Source of the DNA: Streptomyces sp. DH41
GTDB taxonomy: Bacteria > Actinomycetota > Actinomycetes > Streptomycetales > Streptomycetaceae
Assembly (NCBI RefSeq): GCF_029813785.1
Contig: NZ_JARVKY010000031.1
Coordinates: 22,427-86,426, forward strand
Direction of reading: 5' to 3'
DNA length: 64,000 nt
The notes beneath the pieces were generated by a model. The model was not told the origin of the DNA. It did not search any database and saw only the letters and a list, made by a program, of their open reading frames with translations. Below, one piece after another: positions 1 through 8,941 of this stretch. Position numbers and translations under genes: made by a program. How positions within the stretch are numbered: position 1 is the stretch's first letter; every line of letters begins with the position of its first letter.

Positions 1-1
1 G

Positions 2-592
2 GATCTGCTGGACGCGCTGCGCGCCGGAGGAAGCCGCCTGCTGCTGGTCTTCCGCACGGCCGGCGACTGCCACCGCCGCGCCCGCGACCAACTGCTGACC
101 CGGCCCGCGCAGGAGCGCCGCGCCCGGCTCGTCGAGCGGCTGCGGGAGATCACCGGACCGCTCGCCGAGGCCCTGAACGAACGCCGCGAGGCCGTGGTGC
201 CGCAGGGCGTGCGGCCCCTCGACGCGGAACTGGTGGCCGCGCACGCCGCACTCGCCGACCTGCTGCGCGCGCGGGAGCCGGACCCCGGCCACGGCCCGGA
301 CCCGGCCCGGTACGAGCGGCTGGCCGACCGGGTCGCCGCCCGGCTGGTGACGAGCGTGGAGCGGCTCGACCGGCTCCGCGACCGGCGCGACGAACTCACC
401 GGCCGCCTGCGCAGCTACCACGTTCTGCACCAGCACGCCACGCGGGGCGCGGAGGACCCGGCGGTGGACGCCCTCTACCTCCGGGCCCACGACCTGCTCC
501 GGGCAAGGCCGTGCGACGTGCGCGCGGCGGAAGCGGCGGTGGACGCGTACACCCGCCGCGTCGACGACCACGGCGGAGGAGACACGCGATGA
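2..592 (+). CDS. C-terminal part of an unrecognised helical protein at the head of the kinase operon
   Basis: An open frame runs into the window from its left edge with no start visible, so only the last ~196 residues are seen. They are rich in Arg, Ala, Leu, Asp and Glu with heptad-like spacing, which suggests long helices or coiled coil. No catalytic motif, signal peptide or membrane segment is visible. The stop TGA overlaps the next start as ATGA, so it is probably translationally coupled to the kinase and belongs to the same signalling operon. I do not recognise the family. Coding status rests on codon bias and the coupled end. Confidence 0.6.
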   Translation, partial: DLLDALRAGGSRLLLVFRTAGDCHRRARDQLLTRPAQERRARLVERLREITGPLAEALNERREAVVPQGVRPLDAELVAAHAALADLLRAREPDPGHGPDPARYERLADRVAARLVTSVERLDRLRDRRDELTGRLRSYHVLHQHATRGAEDPAVDALYLRAHDLLRARPCDVRAAEAAVDAYTRRVDDHGGGDTR

Positions 593-3261
593 CGCCGAGA
601 CCGAGGACACCGAGAACACCGAAGACACCGAAGACACCGAGAACACCGAAGACACCGGGAAGACCGAGTCCACCGAGAACGCCCGGACGGTCCCACGGCC
701 CGACGGGAGCTCCCGGCACGAGTGAGACGGCCTGCGGCAGACCCGGCTGCGACGGCCACATCATGGTCACCGGCTTCTGCGACACCTGTTCCCGCCGCCC
801 CCTCGCACCCGAGCCCGCCCCGGCACGGCCCGCCGCCGAGCCTGCCGCCGAGCCCGCCGGCTCCGCCGCACCGGTGCCTCCCGTGCCTCCTGTTCCTCCC
901 GTACCTCCAGTGCCTCCCGTCCAGCGCGCCGCCGCCGCGCCCGTCGGTGAGCTGGACCGCGACGGGCTGCTGGTCCTGCCCGACCTTCCCTCACCCGACC
1001 CGTCCGAGACCGCCGACACCACCGCCCGTCCCCCCACCGGCGGCCGGCGCTGCGGTGTCGACAACTGCGCCGGCACCATCGGTGTCTCGTACGACGACGG
1101 CCCGCCGCCCGACCACGGATACTGCCCGGCGTGCGGCACGGAGTACTCCTTCCGGCCGAGGCTGCGTCCCGGTGACCGGGTCGGCGGCCACTACGAGGTG
1201 CTCGGCTACCTCGCTGTCGGCGGTCACGGCTGGGTCTACCTGGCCGAGGACACCCGGGTGCCCGGTCTGCACGTCGTCCTCAAGGGAGTGATCAACTCCG
1301 GGGACGCCATGGCCAGGAGGGCCGCCGTCGAGGAGCGCCGCTCGCTCACCACGCTGCACCACCGGGACATCGTCCGCATCGTCACCCACGTCCAGCACCA
1401 GGCGCCCGGCGATGCCGAACCGACCGGCTACATCGTGATGGAGTACGTCGGCGGCCGTTCCCTCTCCTGGATACGGTTCGCCCCCGAGGAGGAGCTGGCA
1501 CGGCTGTTCGGCGCCGGCGGATTCGAGTTCGGGCACGTCATCACGTACGGCTGCAAGATCCTCGGCGCCCTGGAGTACCTGCACGACCAGGGCCTGCTCT
1601 ACTGCGACATGAAGCCCGAGAACGTCATCCACTACGGCCGCGAGATCAAGGTCATCGACCTGGGGGCCACCCGCCGGACCGACGACCGTTCCTCCGGGCT
1701 CGTCCACACCCTCGGCTACTCCCCGCCGAAGAAGGAACGCGACGAACGCGGTTTCCACGTCGACAGCGACCTGTACACCGTGGGCCGGACCCTGAAGGTG
1801 CTCGCCGAGCGGGCCTCGCCGCCCGCCGGGCTGGCCGCCCGTTCCTTCGACGCGCTGATCCGCCGTGCCACCCACACGGAGCCCGCCGCCCGGTTCCGCT
1901 CCGCGGCGGAGATGTCCCGTCAGCTGTGGGAGGTGCTGCGTGAGCACCAGGCGCTCGGCGGGAACGAGCCGTATCCGGAGCGCTCCACCCGGTTCGAGCC
2001 GACCGCGGCGGTCTTCGGCGCCGCACTCGGCACGGTCCCGGGGCTGGAGAGGTGGACGCACGGCTTCGGCACGGGGGCGCCGGTACTGCCGGCCGGTGCC
2101 CCGGACCCCCGGGCGGCGGCCCGCGCACTGCCGGTCCCTCTCCCCGACGCCTCGGACCCGGCGGCCGTACTGCTCGGCGGACTCGCCGCCGACACTCCCG
2201 ACCGCATCGCCGACCGGGCGGAGGGCGACCCCGCGCTGCGCACCGTGGAGACCGCGCTGTGGCTGTGCCGCGCCTACCTGGAAGCCGGGGACACCGCCGG
2301 GGCCGAGGCATGGGTGGCCCGGGCCAAGGGATGGAGCGGCGACTACGACTGGCGGATCTTCTGGCACCAGGGCCTGGTCTGTCTCGTGCACGGCGCGGTG
2401 AAGGAGGCGGAGGGCGAGTTCGCCGCCACCTACGACGCGCTGCCCGGCGAGGCGGCGCCCAAGCTGGCGCTCGGATACTGCGCCGAGTACCTGGCCGAGC
2501 GATTGCGCGAGCCGGACGTGGCCGAGCGGTCACGTGAGCCCGACGCAGTCGAGCGGCTGCGCGAGCCCGCCGCACGGGAGGCCCCCGTACGCGAGCCCGT
2601 CATGCGCGAGCCCGCCGCACGGGAGGCGGGCCCGGCGGACGCCGGGGCGGCGCCGGGCCGGACCCAGGGCGCCGAGCGGCAGCGGGCGGAGCGGGCGCAG
2701 GCCCGCGAGTCGCAGGCCGAGGAGTACTACGAGGCCGTCCGGCGGCGCGATCCGACCCAGGGCAGCGCCGCCTTCGGAATGGCCCGCATCAGGCTGCGCC
2801 GTGGCAGCCGGAGCAAGGCCGTGGCCGTACTGGACGAGGTGCCGACCACATCCCGGCACTACGACGCCGCGCGCGTCGCGGCGGTGCGGGTGCTGGCCGG
2901 CCGGCTGCCCGGCGGGTCCGGGCCGCGGGCCGCCGAGCTGAGCGAGGCCGCCGAACGGCTGACCGGGCTCCAGCTGGACGGCAGCGGGGCCTGGGACAGG
3001 CTGGTCGCCGAGCTGCGGGAGCACGCGCTCGCCTGCCGCCCGCCCGAAGGCTGGGGGAGCGGCTTCCCCGCCGGTGAGCTGTTCGGCCCGCAGGACACCG
3101 AGGAGGCACTGCGCAGGCTGCTGTCCCGGTCGCTGAAGCGGCTCGCCGACCAGGCGGGCAGCGTCGGCGAGCGCGGTGACCTGCTGGACCGGGCGTACGC
3201 GGTGCTCCCGGAACCGGCCGGTCCCCGGGAACTGCTGCGGGGGTGGCGGCGTACGGCGTGA
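589..3261 (+). CDS. pknG: PknG-like serine/threonine protein kinase (rubredoxin-like, kinase and TPR regions)
   Basis: 890 residues, starting at the ATG that overlaps the upstream stop (ATGA) behind a GGAGGA ribosome site. Residues 1-35 are a Thr-Pro-Lys repeat. Two Cys-x4-Cys/Cys-x2-Cys zinc-ribbon-like motifs follow (C49/C54/C64/C67 and C155/C160/C179/C182). The kinase domain runs from about 197 to 470: Gly loop GGHGWVYLA at 211-219, Lys232, YCDMKPEN with catalytic Asp340, and IDLGA instead of DFG at 356-360. The missing RD arginine and the DLG motif match mycobacterial PknG. The C-terminal third is Ala-rich and helical, compatible with TPRs, with an Arg-Glu-Pro repeat near 635-680. Known PknG is a soluble kinase that links amino-acid sensing to central metabolism. 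A role here is inferred from the family and the GlnX/binding-protein neighbours. Confidence 0.88.
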   Translation: MTPRPRTPRTPKTPKTPRTPKTPGRPSPPRTPGRSHGPTGAPGTSETACGRPGCDGHIMVTGFCDTCSRRPLAPEPAPARPAAEPAAEPAGSAAPVPPVPPVPPVPPVPPVQRAAAAPVGELDRDGLLVLPDLPSPDPSETADTTARPPTGGRRCGVDNCAGTIGVSYDDGPPPDHGYCPACGTEYSFRPRLRPGDRVGGHYEVLGYLAVGGHGWVYLAEDTRVPGLHVVLKGVINSGDAMARRAAVEERRSLTTLHHRDIVRIVTHVQHQAPGDAEPTGYIVMEYVGGRSLSWIRFAPEEELARLFGAGGFEFGHVITYGCKILGALEYLHDQGLLYCDMKPENVIHYGREIKVIDLGATRRTDDRSSGLVHTLGYSPPKKERDERGFHVDSDLYTVGRTLKVLAERASPPAGLAARSFDALIRRATHTEPAARFRSAAEMSRQLWEVLREHQALGGNEPYPERSTRFEPTAAVFGAALGTVPGLERWTHGFGTGAPVLPAGAPDPRAAARALPVPLPDASDPAAVLLGGLAADTPDRIADRAEGDPALRTVETALWLCRAYLEAGDTAGAEAWVARAKGWSGDYDWRIFWHQGLVCLVHGAVKEAEGEFAATYDALPGEAAPKLALGYCAEYLAERLREPDVAERSREPDAVERLREPAAREAPVREPVMREPAAREAGPADAGAAPGRTQGAERQRAERAQARESQAEEYYEAVRRRDPTQGSAAFGMARIRLRRGSRSKAVAVLDEVPTTSRHYDAARVAAVRVLAGRLPGGSGPRAAELSEAAERLTGLQLDGSGAWDRLVAELREHALACRPPEGWGSGFPAGELFGPQDTEEALRRLLSRSLKRLADQAGSVGERGDLLDRAYAVLPEPAGPRELLRGWRRTA

Positions 3262-3271
3262 GTACGCGGCG

Positions 3272-4771
3272 ATGCGGAAGAGCGACGACCAGGCCGAGGG
3301 GGGCACGGAGAGCGTGGAGACAGGAACGCCCCGGGCGGGCGAGAAGACCGGGCGGATCACCGCCGAGCTGAACATCGACCAGTTGAAGTACCTGTCCAGC
3401 GATGCGGACGACCCGCGGATGCACGCCATTCTCAGCGTGCGAGTGGACGGCACCGGGGGCGTCGGACGCCCGGACGGCCCGGTGCTGGCGCAGGTCCTCG
3501 CGGTGGACTGCTCCAGCTCGATGACCTGGCCGGTGGAGAAGCTGCACGCCGCCCAGCAGGCGGCGGTCGCGGCGATCCGCAAACTGCCGGACGGCACTCC
3601 GTTCGCGGTGGTCCGGGGCAGTGAGCGGGCGGACATGGTGTACCCGGACACCCCGCGCATGGCCCAGGCCTCCGCCCGCACCCGGGCGCGGGCGGAGCGG
3701 GCCGTGCAGGGGCTGGTCGCGGGCGGGGGCACCTGCATCGGCGCCTGGCTGGACCTGAGCCGCCGGCTGCTGACGGAACAGGACGCGCCCATCGGGCATG
3801 TGCTGCTGCTCACCGACGGCAAGAACCAGCACGACGAGGAGATGCCGCTCGCACGGGTGCTGGAGAACTGCGCGGGCCGGTTCGTCTGCGACGCCTGGGG
3901 CATCGGTGACGGCTGGGACGGCCAGGAACTGCTGCGCATCACCCGCCGCCTGCACGGCACCGCCTCCTCGGTGCGCGAGGAGGCGGCCCTGCCGGCGGAG
4001 TACGAGCAGGTGATGAGTCGTCTCCTCACCAAGACCGTTCCCGAAGTGGTGATCTCCGTGACGCCCATGCCCGGGGGTGCGGTGCGCTATCTCAAGCAGG
4101 TCTTCCCCACCGAGGCGGAGCTGACCGCGCAGGAGGGCACCGGCCGGTTCGTCACCCGGGCCTGGGGCGACGAGACCCGCCGCTACCAGCTGTGCCTGTC
4201 CGCCGACCCGGTCGGCCGGCCGCACGGGGAGGACCTCCAGCTCGCCGTGGTGGCCGTCGACGTGCCCGGCGGCGAGGTGCGGCTGCCACCGCCGCAGCCC
4301 TGCCTGGTGCACTGGACCGACAATCCGGCCCTGTCCCAGCACACCGACGCCCAGGTCGACCACTTCGAGCGGCATCGGCGGCTCGGTGAGGCCATCGCCG
4401 CCGCCGCCGACGCCCACCGGCGCGGGCAGCGCGAACTGGCCGAGCACCAGCTGGGCCGGGCCGCGCAACTCGCCCACGCCATGGGCGCCGCCGAGCAGCT
4501 CCGTCGCCTGGCCCGGCTGGTGCGGATCGACGACGCGGAGGCCGGCCGGGTCGCCCTGCTCCCCGAGGTGGCACCCGTCGACTTCGAACATCTGATCGCC
4601 GCGAGCAGCCGCAGCACCTTCGGCCCCGAGTCCGGCTCCGGTGCCGACGGCGCGGCGGGTGCCGAACCGGGCGGCGGGGCCACCGTGGCGTGCCCGGCCT
4701 GCCGGGCCAAGGCGCCGCAGGCCGCCCGGTTCTGCCCGGCCTGCCGCCACCCCTTCGAGGAGCGGCGGTGA
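3272..4771 (+). CDS. von Willebrand factor A domain protein with C-terminal zinc ribbon
   Basis: 499 residues from ATG, 10 nt after the kinase stop. The vWA domain begins near residue 70. The MIDAS motif DCSSS lies at 79-83 after a hydrophobic strand, and a second acidic MIDAS segment (LLTDGKN) lies about 100 residues later. The middle is beta-rich. The last ~30 residues are a Cys4 zinc ribbon (CPAC-x9-10-FCPACRHPF), echoing the ribbons of the adjacent kinase. No signal peptide, so probably cytosolic. Its GTGA overlap with the next gene indicates coordinated expression. It is likely a metal-dependent protein-interaction partner of the kinase relay. No enzymatic activity is implied. Confidence 0.85.
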   Translation: MRKSDDQAEGGTESVETGTPRAGEKTGRITAELNIDQLKYLSSDADDPRMHAILSVRVDGTGGVGRPDGPVLAQVLAVDCSSSMTWPVEKLHAAQQAAVAAIRKLPDGTPFAVVRGSERADMVYPDTPRMAQASARTRARAERAVQGLVAGGGTCIGAWLDLSRRLLTEQDAPIGHVLLLTDGKNQHDEEMPLARVLENCAGRFVCDAWGIGDGWDGQELLRITRRLHGTASSVREEAALPAEYEQVMSRLLTKTVPEVVISVTPMPGGAVRYLKQVFPTEAELTAQEGTGRFVTRAWGDETRRYQLCLSADPVGRPHGEDLQLAVVAVDVPGGEVRLPPPQPCLVHWTDNPALSQHTDAQVDHFERHRRLGEAIAAAADAHRRGQRELAEHQLGRAAQLAHAMGAAEQLRRLARLVRIDDAEAGRVALLPEVAPVDFEHLIAASSRSTFGPESGSGADGAAGAEPGGGATVACPACRAKAPQAARFCPACRHPFEERR

Positions 4772-5706
4772 GCGCCACCGGCCGGGACCTGACCCGAAGA
4801 CTCAGGCTGCTGCTGGTCCTCGGGACCGCCACCACCCTCGTGCTGTTCTTCGCCTACCGGGGCGTACACGACGACACCGTGCCGCTGTCGACGGCGAGCA
4901 CGCCCGGCATCCTCGCCGTCGACACCGCGCAGAACGCGATGCGCGAGGCGCACCAGGTGGTCCGCGAGAGCGGTACCGAAGGCGACATCAGCGGCGAGTT
5001 CCACACCCAGATCTCGGTCGCCCAGCAGAGCCTCGCCCTGGCCGCGTCCGAGAACGTCACCGGCCTGGCGGGGCGGCACGACCTGCAGACCGTCACCGGG
5101 CTGATCGCCGTCTACTCGGCCTGGGTGGAGCGCCGGGGCCGCGAGCCGGACGACTCACCGCTGCGCGCCGCCTACCTCCACTACGCCGAGAAGGTCCTCG
5201 GCCTGAAGGCCGAACCGGGGACCGACGGCGACATAGAGAGCCGGCTCGACGCCCTGCGCGCCGAACAGCTGGCCGAGGCCCGGCGGCAGGCCGCCTTCCC
5301 CTGGCAGCTGTGGCTGGGCTGGGGCACGGTCGCGGTGCTGTACGCGCTGCTGTGCGGGGCGCTGCTGGAGACCCAGCGGTTCCTGCGGCGCCGCTTCCGG
5401 CGGCCCGTGCAGCTGCGGCTGCTGGCCGCCACCGCGGTGTGCGCGATCGGCGTGCCGGTGCTGGCCTGGTACACGGTCTCGGCGCACCGTGCGATGACCG
5501 GCTCCCTCGCCGACGTACGGGCGCCGCGTGACGACCCGGACACCATTCCCGACGTGGCCGACGAGGTGGAGGGCGCGCTCGCGGACGCCGGATTCTGGGC
5601 CTCGCTGTCCGACTGGGTGTTGCTGGGAGGAGCCGTGGTGGTGGCGTTGACGGTGTGGGGATTGTGGCCGCGTATAGCCGAGTACCGGTTCCGGGGGGCG
5701 CGATGA
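4768..5706 (+). CDS. GlnX-like four-helix membrane protein of the PknG relay
   Basis: 312 residues from a GTG overlapping the vWA stop (GTGA). Hydrophobic helices are visible near residues 11-30, 175-197, 210-232 and 280-303. The ~140 polar, helical residues between the first two would form an extracytoplasmic sensor loop. This layout and its place next to a PknG-type kinase and a solute-binding protein resemble mycobacterial GlnX, which passes the amino-acid signal from GlnH to PknG. Sequence similarity to GlnX cannot be tested here, so the assignment rests on topology and synteny. It overlaps the next gene by ATGA. Confidence 0.65.
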   Translation: MSATGRDLTRRLRLLLVLGTATTLVLFFAYRGVHDDTVPLSTASTPGILAVDTAQNAMREAHQVVRESGTEGDISGEFHTQISVAQQSLALAASENVTGLAGRHDLQTVTGLIAVYSAWVERRGREPDDSPLRAAYLHYAEKVLGLKAEPGTDGDIESRLDALRAEQLAEARRQAAFPWQLWLGWGTVAVLYALLCGALLETQRFLRRRFRRPVQLRLLAATAVCAIGVPVLAWYTVSAHRAMTGSLADVRAPRDDPDTIPDVADEVEGALADAGFWASLSDWVLLGGAVVVALTVWGLWPRIAEYRFRGAR

Positions 5707-6908
5707 GCCGCCCCGGGGCCCGCACGCTCGGCATCCTCGGTGTCTGTCTGGTCCTGCTCGGCGCCGGTGTGTTCGCCGGGGTGCGCTGGGCGCGCGACTG
5801 GCAGGGCTCCGTCACGCTGCTCGCCAACTGGAGCGGCGCGGAGCGGGACCAGTTCGAGGAGCACGTCATCGAGCCGTTCGAGGAGAAGTACCGGATCGAC
5901 GTCGTCTACCAGGGCAGCTCCGCGCTCAGCCAGGTGCTGGCCGCCGACATAGCGGCCGGCAACCCGCCCGACGTGGCGGTGCTGCCCGGGCCCGGCGAAC
6001 TGCTCGCCTACGCCGCGGAAGGCCGGCTCCATCCGCTGGACGGTTTGTTCGACGCCGGGCACTACGACCGGTTCTGGGCGCCCGAGGTCACCGTGCCGGG
6101 GCAGGAGGCCCACACGTACTGGCTGCCCGTGAAGACCGGCCTGAAGAGCATGGTGTGGTACACCGGACAGCCACCCACGGCGGAATCGGTGAACCGTCCC
6201 GGCCGGTGGTGCCTCGGCATGGAGTCCGGCGCGACCTCCGGCTGGCCCGGCACCGACTGGGTGGAGGACATCCTGCTCCAGCAGGCCGGGCCGCGGGTGT
6301 ACGAGGAGTGGGCCAACGGCCGGCTGCCCTGGACCGACGACGCCGTACGCAAGGCCTGGACGACCTGGGCCGACCTGGTCGGCGCGGGCACCGGCGCGGG
6401 TGTCGAGCAGGCGCTGACCACCGGGTTCGGGGCGGACTGCGCGCCGGGCCGCCTGGAGCACCAGGGGTCCTTCCGCGCCGGGCACTGGCAGCGGGCGGGC
6501 GGCGACTACGTCCACTTCTCCGAGGTCGTCCCGGGGCCCGGTCCGGACGCCGGCGCCTGGGAGGTCTCCGGCGACCTCGCGGCCCTGCTGAACCCGACGC
6601 CGCAGGCGGAGCAACTGATCCGTTATCTGGCCGACCCCGGCACCGACCTGCCGGAGTACACGGCGAACAAGGCGGCGCCGGCGGACGGCGGACGCGACGC
6701 TACCGAGCGGGGGATCGGGGCCGTCCTGCGCGAGCCCGGCCGGGCCCGCTGCTGGGACGCCTCCGACGCGATGCCCCGGACCACCCGGGACGCCTTCCAC
6801 CAGGCGGTGCTGCGCCTCTTCGCCGCTCCGGACGGACTCGACGAACGGCTGGCGGAGCTGGAACGCCTCCGGAAGCCGCAGGATCTGCCGGTGTGCGGTG
6901 CGCACTGA
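5703..6908 (+). CDS. Membrane-anchored extracellular solute-binding protein (family 1-like)
   Basis: 401 residues from the ATG that overlaps the upstream stop. The N terminus is a hydrophobic segment (about residues 8-26) without a proper lipobox: the only cysteine is in LGVC, lacking Gly/Ala/Ser at -1, so it looks like a signal anchor. The rest has features of family 1 solute-binding proteins: an opening strand, FEEKYRIDVVYQGSS, a GNPPDVAVLPGPGEL segment and a Trp-rich C-lobe. No ABC permease or ATPase lies nearby, so it probably serves as a sensor that feeds the GlnX-like protein and the kinase. The ligand is unknown. Mycobacterial GlnH belongs to a different binding-protein family. Confidence 0.8.
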   Translation: MSRPGARTLGILGVCLVLLGAGVFAGVRWARDWQGSVTLLANWSGAERDQFEEHVIEPFEEKYRIDVVYQGSSALSQVLAADIAAGNPPDVAVLPGPGELLAYAAEGRLHPLDGLFDAGHYDRFWAPEVTVPGQEAHTYWLPVKTGLKSMVWYTGQPPTAESVNRPGRWCLGMESGATSGWPGTDWVEDILLQQAGPRVYEEWANGRLPWTDDAVRKAWTTWADLVGAGTGAGVEQALTTGFGADCAPGRLEHQGSFRAGHWQRAGGDYVHFSEVVPGPGPDAGAWEVSGDLAALLNPTPQAEQLIRYLADPGTDLPEYTANKAAPADGGRDATERGIGAVLREPGRARCWDASDAMPRTTRDAFHQAVLRLFAAPDGLDERLAELERLRKPQDLPVCGAH

Positions 6909-7056
6909 ACGCCTCCCGAAGGGCCGCGGGAGCCGTGCGTCTCGCGGCCGCGCCGCGGGGGCGCGAGCGACCCCGCGCCACCCGCGGCCGACGGAGGACC
7001 GGATCCACCCGAGGACCGATGCCCCCCACCCCTCGAGGGCATGGCAGTCTTGGGGC

Positions 7057-7743
7057 ATGGCCGCGCAGATCAACCCCAGCATCCTGTCCGCCGACTTCGC
7101 CCGCCTCGCGGACGAGGCCAAGGCGGTCGGGGGAGCCGACTGGCTCCACGTCGACGTCATGGACAACCACTTCGTACCGAACCTCACGCTCGGCGTGCCG
7201 GTCGTGGAGTCCCTGGCCAGGGCGACGGACACCCCGCTGGACTGCCACCTGATGATCGAGGCCCCCGACCGCTGGGCGCCGCAGTACGTGGAGGCGGGCG
7301 CCGGTTCCGTCACCTTCCACGTCGAGGCGGCCGCCGCTCCGGTGCGCCTCGCGCGGGAGATCCGGGCGAAGGGCGCCCGCGCGTCCATGGCGCTGCGGCC
7401 CGCGACGCCCATCGAGCCGTACGAGGATCTGCTCCCCGAACTCGACATGCTGCTGATCATGACGGTTGAACCGGGCTTCGGTGGGCAGGCGTTCCTCGAC
7501 ATCATGCTCCCGAAGATCCGGCGCACCCGTGAGTTGATCAAGAAGCACGGTCTGGAGCTGTGGCTCCAGGTCGACGGCGGGGTGTCGGCATCGACGATCG
7601 AGCAGTGCGCCGACGCCGGCGCGGACGTCTTCGTCGCGGGTTCCGCCGTGTACGGGGCGTCCGACCCGGCCGAAGCGGTACGTGCATTGCGCACGCAGGC
7701 CGAGGCGGCGACCGCCAAGGCGTCCTGGGCGTGCGACCACTGA
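7057..7743 (+). CDS. rpe: Ribulose-phosphate 3-epimerase
   Basis: 228 residues, normal length for Rpe, from ATG 7057. It interconverts ribulose-5-phosphate and xylulose-5-phosphate in the pentose phosphate pathway, as a cytosolic metal-dependent TIM barrel. Visible hallmarks are the N-terminal NPSILSADF, the metal/catalytic strand HVDVMDNHFVPN at 31-42, the HLMIE segment, MTVEPGFGGQ with the catalytic second aspartate nearby (QVDGGV), and the terminal phosphate site FVAGSAVYG. It is preceded by a 148-bp gap after the signalling operon and followed by a sugar-binding regulator, which may sense a related phosphosugar. Confidence 0.96.
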   Translation: MAAQINPSILSADFARLADEAKAVGGADWLHVDVMDNHFVPNLTLGVPVVESLARATDTPLDCHLMIEAPDRWAPQYVEAGAGSVTFHVEAAAAPVRLAREIRAKGARASMALRPATPIEPYEDLLPELDMLLIMTVEPGFGGQAFLDIMLPKIRRTRELIKKHGLELWLQVDGGVSASTIEQCADAGADVFVAGSAVYGASDPAEAVRALRTQAEAATAKASWACDH

Positions 7744-7845
7744 GGTACGAGAACGTGAACGGCTCCCATCAGGGCTGATCAAGTGCGCCGAATCTGCGAG
7801 GATGAACGGCGAATCCAGAGTGTGAACAGCAGTGAGGAGATCGCC

Positions 7846-8865
7846 GTGTCGGGTATGTCGGCGGGCCGTTCAGCCATGCGGATGGGACCCGCTGAGCTGG
7901 TCCAGGCGGCGGCCATGGCCCGCCGCTTCTACCTCGAGGGCAAGTCCAAGATCCAGATCGCGGAGGAGTTCGGCGTCAGCCGCTTCAAGGTGGCCCGGGT
8001 CCTTGAGACCGCCCTCGAGCGGGACCTTGTCCGAATCGAGATCCGGGTGCCGGCCGAGCTGGACGCCGAGCGCTCCGACGCCCTGCGGGCGCGCTACGGC
8101 CTCAGGCACGCCGTCGTCGTGGAGTCCCCGGCCGACGCCGAGGAGACACCCGACCCGGAGAACCTGGGAGAGGTGGCCGCCGACCTGCTCGGTGAGCTGG
8201 TCAACGAGGGCGACGTGCTGGGCCTGGCCTGGGGCCGGTCCACCATCCACATGGCGGCGGCGCTCGACAAGCTGCCGCCGTGCACGGTGGTGCAGCTGAC
8301 CGGCGTGTACGACGCCGGGACAGCCGAGCGCGGCTCGGTGGAGGCAGTCCGCCGTGCCGCCCAGGTGTCGGGCGGCGACGCCCACCCCATCTACGCGCCG
8401 ATGCTGCTGCCGGACGCGGCCACCGCGCAGGCGCTGCGCCACCAGACCGGGATCGCCCGGGCCTTCGAGTACTTCGACAAGGTCACGGTCGCCTGCGTCT
8501 CCATCGGCTCCTGGGAGCCGGGCATCTCGACGGTGCACGACATGCTCAGCGACGAGGAGCGCGCGCACTACGCCTCGCTCGGCGTCGCCGCCGAGATGTC
8601 CGCGCACCTCTTCGACGCCGAGGGGCGCCGGGTCGGGCGGGACCTGGGGGAGCGCTGCATCACGGTCAAGGCCGACCAGCTCCGCCGTATCCCCGAGGTC
8701 GTGGCGATCGCGGGAGGGGCGCGCAAGGCGGCGGCCATCGACGCGGTGCTGCGCTCCGGTCTTGTCACCAGCCTGGTGACGGACACCTCGGCCGCGGACT
8801 ACCTGATGACGGTGGGCTCGGCGCCGAAGTCGACGCTCAACCGGACCGACCCGGACGGCGTCTGA
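7846..8865 (+). CDS. SorC/DeoR-type sugar-binding transcriptional regulator
   Basis: About 339 residues. GTG 7846 is preferred because GAGGAG lies 7 nt upstream; GTG 7822 and 7783 are in-frame alternatives. An N-terminal helix-turn-helix (KSKIQIAEEFGVSRFKVARV) is followed by a SorC effector domain with the phosphosugar-isomerase-like fold: DVLGLAWGRST, VVQLTGVYDAG, VACVSIGSWEPG and the closing AAIDAVLRSGLVTSLVTD. Family members are repressors or activators responding to phosphorylated sugars. The position just after rpe suggests a pentose-phosphate ligand, which is inference. Confidence 0.88.
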   Translation: MSGMSAGRSAMRMGPAELVQAAAMARRFYLEGKSKIQIAEEFGVSRFKVARVLETALERDLVRIEIRVPAELDAERSDALRARYGLRHAVVVESPADAEETPDPENLGEVAADLLGELVNEGDVLGLAWGRSTIHMAAALDKLPPCTVVQLTGVYDAGTAERGSVEAVRRAAQVSGGDAHPIYAPMLLPDAATAQALRHQTGIARAFEYFDKVTVACVSIGSWEPGISTVHDMLSDEERAHYASLGVAAEMSAHLFDAEGRRVGRDLGERCITVKADQLRRIPEVVAIAGGARKAAAIDAVLRSGLVTSLVTDTSAADYLMTVGSAPKSTLNRTDPDGV

Positions 8866-8880
8866 CGGCCGGTCGGGAAG

Positions 8881-8934
8881 GCACGGGCAGGGGGAAAGGC
8901 ACGGGCAAGGGAAAAGACACGGGCGAGGGAAGAG
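8881..8934 (+). repeat. Three tandem 18-bp units directly upstream of the barstar gene
   Basis: Three adjacent imperfect copies of an 18-bp unit: GCACGGGCAGGGGGAAAG, GCACGGGCAAGGGAAAAG and ACACGGGCGAGGGAAGAG. Each unit contains a purine-rich Shine-Dalgarno-like block. The last one (GAGGGAAGAG) lies 8-17 nt before the barstar ATG and is the likely ribosome site. The array fills nearly all of the 76-bp gap between the SorC-type regulator and barstar. Confidence 0.85.
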
Positions 8935-8941
8935 GCGCGAG

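Noticed and set aside
511..588. Upstream start of the kinase
   Set aside because: It lies within the preceding coding frame. ATG 589 overlaps the stop and has GGAGGA upstream.
598..668. CRISPR or satellite array
   Set aside because: Contiguous 9-bp repeats in frame with the kinase, encoding Thr-Pro-Lys units.
2530..4068. Long minus-strand frame opposite the kinase and vWA genes
   Set aside because: Antisense shadow produced by GC bias; no domain, and the plus strand has clear families.
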